Assembly (NCBI GenBank): GCA_016165875.1
Contig: JABBOT010000013.1
Coordinates: 12,249,435-12,313,434, forward strand
Length of the DNA: 64,000 bases
Source: Acanthopleura granulata
Lineage: Eukaryota > Mollusca > Polyplacophora > Chitonida > Chitonidae
Direction: 5' to 3'
The position numbers were made by a program, and so were the translations under genes. This document shows, in pieces, positions 57,290 to 64,000 of this stretch (within the stretch, counting starts at the first letter, position 1; each line of letters opens with the position of its first letter). The notes under the pieces are model-generated. The model had not been told where the DNA came from. It did not search any database and saw only the letters and a list, made by a program, of their open reading frames with translations.

Positions 57290-58900
57290 AATTTCTCTGG
57301 AGTCAGCAGTGCGGAATGCATGGCCAGCATGATGACACTGAATACCAACAGCTAGAGTACCGGTAGTGGAAAGCTTTTACGAACTCTTCTGTCAGAGTAC
57401 ACCAAGATGCTCACCCCATGACTGACAGATGGTGAAAGACCAGCCGATTGCTTTCTGTCGGACACACGGTTTCAGCGATGGGCCAAATGTCCGTATTACC
57501 GAATTACCGCCTCACTTCCTTGACATTTGATTGGTTACGTGTGACCATATGCAAACTATTTTCATATACACTGTTGTCGCCGCCCTCGGACCGATTTCAC
57601 AAGGCGATTTTGGACTTAGAACCTATACCAAAACTTTTATACTCAGTTTTACAGCGTGTGTGATACTTACTGGTTTCGAAATTTGTGTAACTTGTGCTTC
57701 GGCATGATATACATGTAGCATCCCAGCTTTTATTTTAAAATTTCAAGAATGCTTCATTCTAGATAAAAAAAACCTTTAAAACTTTTATTTAAGTACAAAT
57801 TCGCTTAATGGGGAATCAGGCCCTTGTTTTATCCTGAATGCTGTAGTCTTCCATATGGTTACAAAATTAAACAATCGTGATATGGTAAATTTGCACAATA
57901 ACCAAAGCAAATACGAAGCAAATACGAAGCAACTGCAGAGACAACCAATAGGTTTGAAGTTACAAGACTACCGTGATGGAAAAACAGACACAAGAAAGGT
58001 CGCTGTGCAAGAACTTTTCTGTACTTCGTAAGAAATGTAATAATGGCACTGTCAGTTTCGCTTTTTTTTACATCAAAAAAATCACTGGCAATATGATTAA
58101 AGGGTTTCCACAAAGAGGCCTTAAGACTGGTGTTGCGTGGAACGACAGTAGGTGTCCAACAATAAAAAGAGACGACCTATGTGATTATAGTCAGTTAACT
58201 GTTTCCGTTTGGTTTATATCACGTCCAACATTTGGCAGTCTGTTGACATGCGCAGCAGCCATCTGCCTATATCCACGTGGCAAACCCATCAGCCTGGAAA
58301 AAAAATTACAAGCGGTCATTACAGTACGTTTATTTTATTCTTTGTAGATCAGAAGCCGTATTATAACAGAATTTAATAAGATTACTGAAAGGCCTCTGGT
58401 CAGCAGAACTGTCGAACAGAATAAATAGTAAACTGCAAATTTACATTACCAAAACGCTTTTATCCTGATGTGGCAATCTGGACCCTCAGACCATTGAAGA
58501 CTTATCAGTAATTATGATTATCATGATTATTATTATTAATAATATAAAAGCCGATTGGCCAAATACTAAACAAACTAGAGTCAAAACGTCCGTTAGCCAG
58601 AACGCCCCTGTCAGAATGGCCGCTATGTATGAATTTCAAATCTTTGTCTGGAGTGGTAACACATTCTGTACGCACATGTATGCATGCTGTTTGAGGTTCT
58701 GTCTTTGTTTTAACAGCCAGTACCTCGAACAGTCAGGATCAGCTCAGCGGCAAGGTTCATATGTGGCACCGTCGAACACCCCGAGGTCACAAAGAAACCA
58801 TCCAAACATAAACAGCTAATCTCGTTAAAGTAAAACCTGAAAGATTCCAAACATTAATGTTAAAAAATGAGGTTAACATTAACTACGTTCAATAACAAAA
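57290..58900. other. Intergenic sequence, no recognised gene
   Basis: A possible small terminal exon sits at 58717-58819: acceptor TCTTTGTTTTAACAG, then QYLEQSGSAQRQGSYVAPSN and a stop after about 34 residues. The product is unknown and there is no recognisable partner exon. The 124-codon frame at 57973 starts with GTG and has no domain. Confidence 0.3.
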
Positions 58901-58907
58901 GCCGCCC

Positions 58908-60275
58908 AGTGCTACTACACTGTGACTGAGAGGGCTGTCATGATAGGAATCAGTATAATGTGACTGAGAGTGCTGTCATGATAGGAGTTAGTATGCTGTG
59001 ACTAAGAGTCCTGTCATGATAAGAGTCAGTATGTTGTGACTGAGAGGCCTGTCATGATAGGAACCAGTACACTGTGATTTCTAGGGCTGTCATGAAAGGA
59101 ATTATTATACTGTGACTGAAAAGGCTATCATGATAGGAATCACTACACTGTGACTGAGAGGGCTGACAGGAAAGGAATCAGTATACTGTGATTGAGAGGG
59201 TTTCATGATAGGAATCAGTGTACTGTGACTGAGAGGGTTGTCATGATAGGAATCAGTATACTGTGATTTATAAGGCTGTCATGAAAGGAAGCGTTATACT
59301 CTGACTGAAAAGGCTGTCAAGATAGGAATCGGTATATTGTGACTGAGAGGGTTGTCATGAAGGGAATTAGTATATTCTGACACAGAGGGCTGTCATGATA
59401 GGAATCAGTATACTGTGACCGAGAGGGTTGTCATTATAGGAATCAGTCTATTGTGATTTAGAGGACTGGCATGAAAGCAATCATTATACTGTGTTTAAAA
59501 ATTCTGTCATCACAGGGATCAGTATACTATGACAGAGACTTGTCATGATAGGAGACAGTATACTGTGACTGATAGGCTTGTCATGATAGGAGTCAGTATA
59601 CTGTGACTGAGAGGCTTGTCATGATAGGAGTCAGTATACTGTGACTGAGAGGGCTGTCAGGATAGAAGTCGATATACTGTGATTGAAAAGGCTGTCATAA
59701 CAAGAATCATCATATTGTGACTGAGAGGTTTGCCATCATAGGAATCGGTACACTGTCAAAGACAGCACTGCCATGATAGGAGTCAGTATACTGAGACTGA
59801 GAGGGTTATCATGATAAGAGTCAGTATACTGTGATTGAGAGGGCTGTCATGATAGGAGTCAGTATACTGTGACTGAGAGGGTTATTATGATAGGAGTCAG
59901 TATACTGTGATTGAGAGGGCTGTCATGATAGGAGTCGGTATACTGTGACAGAGAGGCTTGTCATGATAGTAATCAGTAAAGTGTGATCGAGAGGGTTGTC
60001 ATGAAAGGAACCAGTAAACTGTTACTTAAAGGGCAGTGTTGATAGGAATCGGTATACTTTGACTGAGAGGGCTGTCATGATAGGAACCAATATGCTGTGA
60101 CTGAGGGGGGGCTGTCATGATAGGAACCAATATGCTGTGACTGAGGGGGGCTGTCATGATAGGAACCAATATGCTGTGACTGAGGGGGGGCTGTCATGAT
60201 AGGAACCAATATGCTGTGACTGAGGGGGGCTGTCATGATAGGAACCAGGATACCATTACTGTCCTGATAGGAATC
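58908..60275. repeat. 38-bp minisatellite, about 35 copies
   Basis: The unit is CTGTGACTGAGAGGGCTGTC then ATGATAGGAGTCAGTATA, with many substitutions. A homogeneous sub-block at about 60070-60245 has AGGAACCAATATGCTGTGAC units alternating 40 and 39 bp. The unit aligns with the internal segment of SINE B. Confidence 0.95.
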
Positions 60276-60324
60276 ATTAATGACCGTTGTCAGTGTATTG
60301 CGAGAGGTTGGGGAGTGATGTTTG

Positions 60325-60720
60325 GTAGGCAGTGTACAGTGACTGAGTGGGACGTTATGTCTGGTGCCAGTATACTGTGACAGGATAGGTTGTCATATCT
60401 GGTGTCAGTTTACTGTGACTTGTGGGGGTGAAAGGTCTGGTATACTTTTTCAGGGCGTAATGGCGTGTCTGGTGTCATTGTCCAAGGTAATGTGCTATGT
60501 CTGATGTCGTTATTCTGTGACCGGATAAGATGTCAGGTCTGGTGTCAGTATAATGTGACTGGATGCCACATCCTCTCTGGTGTCAGTATACTGTAACCGC
60601 ATGAGACTTCATGTCTGGTGTCAGTATAATGTGACCCGGTGGGATATCCTCTCTGGTGCCAGTACAGTGTGACCGTATGTGTGTCACGTCTAGTGTCAAC
60701 ATGCTATGACTGGTGGGACT
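60325..60720. repeat. Older 38-bp units intermediate between SINE B and the minisatellite
   Basis: About ten units of GGTGTCAGTATAATGTGAC followed by a variable half ending CTCTCT or ATGTCT, many exactly 38 bp. They keep the SINE-like CTGGTGTC join that the main array has replaced by GATAGGAGTC. Confidence 0.85.
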
Positions 60721-60904
60721 GTCCAAATGAAAAGTATAACATATCTCGGCAGACGTTACATTCAGAGTTGATTGGACATACCGCCTGTTCCGACAGTTGA
60801 TGCCTTTGTCATGGCGATAGTTTTATGTCCATCCTTTGTTGGACTACACTGCACCTATAAATATAAGCATACAGTGGTGCTATATCAACTTTGATTCGTT
60901 AATT

Positions 60905-61095
60905 TTTCTTTATGATTGGCGATTTCCGCCGTATTCGAGTATGTTTCACTTCTACGACGAAGGCCGGGATTACGGTGGGGAAGAAAGCGGTTTGAGGCAG
61001 CTGAAAATCCACGAGCATCCGATGGTTGCTACCAGACCGTTCCACGGACAATCGGGAGGAAGTCGGCTTGAGCTGGACTTGAACTCATAGAGATC
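60905..61095 (-). mobile_element. SINE family A, strongly diverged
   Basis: CCGTATTCGAGTATGTTTCACTTCTACGACG, GCCGGGATTACGGTGGGG and GAGCTGGACTTGAACTCAT (B box region) in reverse orientation. The tail is worn. Confidence 0.75.
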
Positions 61096-61195
61096 ACAAT
61101 ACATGAAATTTAAATTAATTTAGGAAATATGGCAACATTCGGTATCTAAATTAGTGTACTTAAAACTCTTTTACGAAGCTTCTTCTCCGTGGTTC

Positions 61196-61502
61196 GGAAT
61201 TCCGGGATCAATCTTTAGGACTGTAAAACTTGTACCTCTTACTGCCTCGTTTGGCGCTCAGCATGAGGGGTTTAGAGGAAAGTAACAGAAGCGATCGCCC
61301 CGGAGTCAGTATAATTTGGTTGAGTGGGGTGTTATCTATGGTGTCTTCGGCATGATATTCCAGTGGCGGCATGGTTTTGGTGGCTTCGAATAGCTTTGCC
61401 CGAAGAAGAAAGAGTATGTATACGTTCTAAGGACTCCTCGTCGTCATATGACTGAAAAATTGTTGAGTACGACGTAAAATCCAAATATACATGCATACAT
61501 GC
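61196..61502 (+). mobile_element. SINE family B, diverged
   Basis: CTTTAGGACTGTAAAACTTG, TTTGGCGCTCAGCATGAGG, GGAGTCAGTATAATTTGG, CGTCGTCATATGACTGAAAAATTG and GACGTAAAATCCAAATATACATGCATAC. It lies about 480 bp downstream of the 38-bp repeats on the same strand. Confidence 0.85.
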
Positions 61503-61678
61503 GAGATTTATATGCGAGAAAACACCGCTACGGCCAAGAGGAGATAATCGTCTCTCGCCGCTTCACTGACGGTTGTGATTAATGAAAGGAGGGCTGACTT
61601 TGAGCAGGTCTCTCATACAGTACATTCATCTAAACCAAAAAATCACTTTCCTTTAATGTGTCATTTCTTAAACACCAG

Positions 61679-61837
61679 CTAGCTAAAGCGGATGAGCACA
61701 AGAGAAAGGACAAAGGTTCAGGTCCCGGTTTTATGAAGGCAACTTATTTAAATAGGGCCTTCATGTATGCCCTTAACCACCGTAGCAACCTACGTTTCAG
61801 AGGCAGGATGCGTAGGCAAAGGTCACCTAATCAACCT
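61679..61837 (+). other. Basic open segment after an acceptor-like site, unrecognised
   Basis: After TTTCTTAAACACCAG the frame reads LAKADEHKRKDKGSGPGFMK, then about 33 further, Arg-rich residues before running into the SINE at 61838. It has no domain, start codon or donor that I can support, so a coding role is doubtful. Confidence 0.15.
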
Positions 61838-62099
61838 GAGGTCTCCCTAGTCAGCGCGCTAGTGCAGCACTATGATCTTTAGTCCTCCATCTCCCCAATG
61901 CGGTCGCTTCGAATTCAAGTTCAGCTCATGTTGGCTCCCTTTTCTGGCTGAATGTGAGAAGGTCTGCCTGAAAATAATAATCGTTGGTTTTTTGCTTGGG
62001 CAATGCCCGGTTTTCTGCCACCATAATGCTGGCCGCCGTTCTGTAGGGAAACTATTCTTGAGTACGACATAGAACTCCAATCAAATAAACGAAGTCAAA
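61838..62099 (+). mobile_element. SINE family A, diverged full-length copy
   Basis: GTCTCCCTAGTCAGCGCGCTAGTGCAGC, AATGCGGTCGCTTCGAATTCAAG, CCACCATAATGCTGGCCGCCG, TTCTTGAGTACGACATAG and a CAAATAAACGAAG tail. Confidence 0.85.
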
Positions 62100-62957
62100 T
62101 ATTCAAGTTAATTAATATCGCGAAGTATGTTTCCTGAAACATTCCCCTCGACAAGAGCCTGTATCATACATTCAACTTCCAGAGAATAAATGTAGTTTAT
62201 TTTGTCAATAACGACATGTGTACTTACCTGATGATGACTTCCTGTAGGAAGTTGAATAAACACAGACAGAAAGGTCCAAGACGGCAGTCCGATCAAACTG
62301 GCCTCGTCAATTCTCTCGCTGGCACTCAATATGTCCGATAAGCATTGCCCATGAATCGGTTCTCACTGTTGTCGCCTTCGGTGCTGTATCGAGCATTTCC
62401 TAATTAGGGCTGATGCCAGTACCGCCATGTCTCCTGATCAAGCATGCGCCCATATCCGAACATAAGAACGTGCTGATAAATGTGCAAAGATGTTAGTTGT
62501 TTATAGCATAAACACATATTTACATTGCCGCCTGAAGATCATAAATAATAACAAGTACCAAGTGAACTTTCGGGGCGACAAAAAAGTGAACACGGTTCTC
62601 ATTTTCATTATGTTAAATACATGGTAAACACCTGGCAATTAATGTCAGACATGTTGCACTGAACACAGCCTTGCTGCGTCCCCTGTCAGCTGACAAGACA
62701 GTCCTATCTTTCTGTTGTCAACGCGACACTTTATGCCAGACGAGGATACAAGCTTATTATATGATGCGTGTGTTCAGTGAGACAGCCAATCCTGGGTATT
62801 ATCATTTGGGTTCAATCTGTGTACCCACTTTTCCACACATTTCTTGCTTTCCGCGCCATTTTGCAGATTACATATATATGGGTTACAATAATACTTACGT
62901 CAGCCTTTACTCGTGCCAACCCGATTGATTATGGATTAATGCTATTATCTTATTATC

Positions 62958-63160
62958 TTATTGATGCTTTACGCCGCACTCAAGAACATTTCACTGACGG
63001 CGGCCAGGATTATGGTTGGAGGAAACCGGGCAGAAAAACATGACCATCCGCACCTTGCTGGCTGTCTCTTTCACTTACGACAGGAGAAGAATCCAGCGCG
63101 AGGTGGAACATGAACTCACAGCATTTGTGAGAGGCATCCGGGTCATTACACTACACTAAA
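62958..63160 (-). mobile_element. SINE family A, internally rearranged
   Basis: GATGCTTTACGCCGCACTCAAGAACATTTCACTG, GGTTGGAGGAAACCGGGCAG, CCGCACCTTGCTGGC, GAACTCACAGCATTTGTGAG and CATCCGGGTCATTACAC in reverse orientation. Confidence 0.85.
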
Positions 63161-64000
63161 GAGTGCGTTTATTTCTGCAATAAATACTCCCCTGCAATCC
63201 ATGTCCCGCCACATCCAGGAAGGTGATCACTGACAATAAAAAATCAAAATTTACTTTAATGATCAAAGAAATCAGTTAAAAATGAGTCAGCAAAACCAAT
63301 CTTTAAAGAACACATGCTTATCATTCTTACCTTTTCAAAGTATAAAATAGTGACGAAAACATGTTATCGCGACATCAGTAAATACACGAAGATAATTGAA
63401 TCGGGGTAGTCGACAACTCGAATGTCGCACCACAACAACAACGCGATCCGCGGCGACACGACCCGAAATCGCGAAATCGCGAAAACGCAGCAACACAATA
63501 CGTAACGCGATCTGAACGCGACGGTCTTACAATTACACAATCTAGATTTTTTTTTAAAATTTGCTACTTTAAACTTGAGTTTGGACATTCCTGCCTAACT
63601 TTGCATGTGTCACATTAGTTTGACATTTCGGAAGTGTTTGTAATACCAGACAAAGTTCTCCGATGCTGAGATTCTCTAAATATATAAACAAAACCTTTGT
63701 TTGGACGGATACTAAGCTCTTATTAATGTATTTGTACAATATGTTTTCGAAAAAGTGTTACCAGACCAGAAGTGTTATGCTTACTTTTTTTTTACTGTGT
63801 TATGTTTAATAAAATAAAATGATAACATCAACGTCTCCTAAGAGACTCGCCTTCTGCTTTCCTAATCTAGGGGGCCTGCCATCAACCAATGTCTCAGAGC
63901 AAAGGATCTGACAGCCTTACCGGAAGTCCGCTTTACCTGTTGTCACCTGAGTCTACGTTACCTGTCTGACAGTCCTGCCCCCTATATCCGGCATTACAGG
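63161..64000. other. Terminal stretch, no recognised feature
   Basis: The segment at 63420-63530 is unusually CpG-rich for the window, with repeated CGCGAAATCGCGA-type words. No gene is recognised, and the rest is AT-rich intergenic sequence. Confidence 0.45.

Noticed and set aside
57973..58347. 124-codon frame
   Set aside because: It begins with GTG then ATG, has no recognised domain and unremarkable composition. Probably chance.
61679..61837. Resemblance of YALNHRSNLRFRG to NPY/NPF-type neuropeptides
   Set aside because: Only a few residues align, the T-R-x-R-F/Y-G end is not preserved, and there is no signal peptide or proper dibasic layout. Treated as chance.
62108..62340. Reverse-strand exon-like segment ending in a GTAAGT donor (LSASERIDEASL...)
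   Set aside because: Its first codon is TTG, there is no in-frame ATG, and a stop lies just upstream at the only nearby acceptor-like site. It could be non-coding exon sequence but I cannot support it.
1..64000. Bacterial-style operons, CRISPR arrays, phage or viral genes
   Set aside because: The spliced genes, SINEs and AT-rich introns are those of an animal nuclear genome. The tandem arrays have contiguous units with no unique spacers, so they are not CRISPR arrays.

Overview
This window is animal nuclear DNA: AT-rich, with long introns, GT-AG splice sites, and many retroposed tRNA-derived SINEs and minisatellites. The two recognisable genes, the repeat content and the frequent ACATGTACATGT words suggest a marine spiralian, most likely a mollusc. 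The species cannot be fixed from the sequence alone. I see no bacterial, viral, CRISPR or operon features.

Left half (about 4.7-39.5 kb, + strand): the 3' part of a DCDC2-type doublecortin gene. Its 5' exons, including the first doublecortin (DCX) domain, lie upstream of the window. Six exons (4674-15214) encode the inter-domain linker, the second DCX domain and the conserved tail, with splice phases that fit throughout. A seventh exon (16459-16779) ends in a stop. Three further exons, all phase 0 where they join, follow at 20537, 22811 and 32077. They encode a basic segment, an (E-S-P-E-P-R-R)n repeat region and two calmodulin-type IQ motifs. The gene therefore appears to make two alternative C-termini. 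A strong acceptor at 35882 followed by a SINE-free stretch to an AATAAA at 39448 is a plausible 3' UTR exon.

Right half (about 45.2-53.9 kb, + strand): a complete four-exon intracellular fatty-acid-binding protein (FABP) gene. It has a TATA box at 45280, a 136-residue product, the lipocalin GxW signature, the C-terminal R-x-Y ligand-binding pair and a poly(A) signal at 53827.

Elsewhere the DNA is repeats and unrecognised sequence. There are about 25 copies or pieces of one SINE family (A, about 265 bp, A/B boxes at the head, AAATAAAT tail) and four of a second (B, about 340 bp). Several insertions have clear target-site duplications. Foldback elements and tandem arrays (periods 166, 143, 113, 60, 40, 38, 32, 26 and 21 bp) fill introns and flanks. 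The most informative structures are: decayed, still in-frame copies of a DCDC2 exon start upstream of the real exon (12790, 12933); a roughly 1.4 kb 38-bp minisatellite at 58.9-60.3 kb that looks derived from an internal segment of SINE B; and a dispersed element carried at 7.9-8.5 kb and 25.2-25.8 kb in opposite orientation with the same SINE junction.
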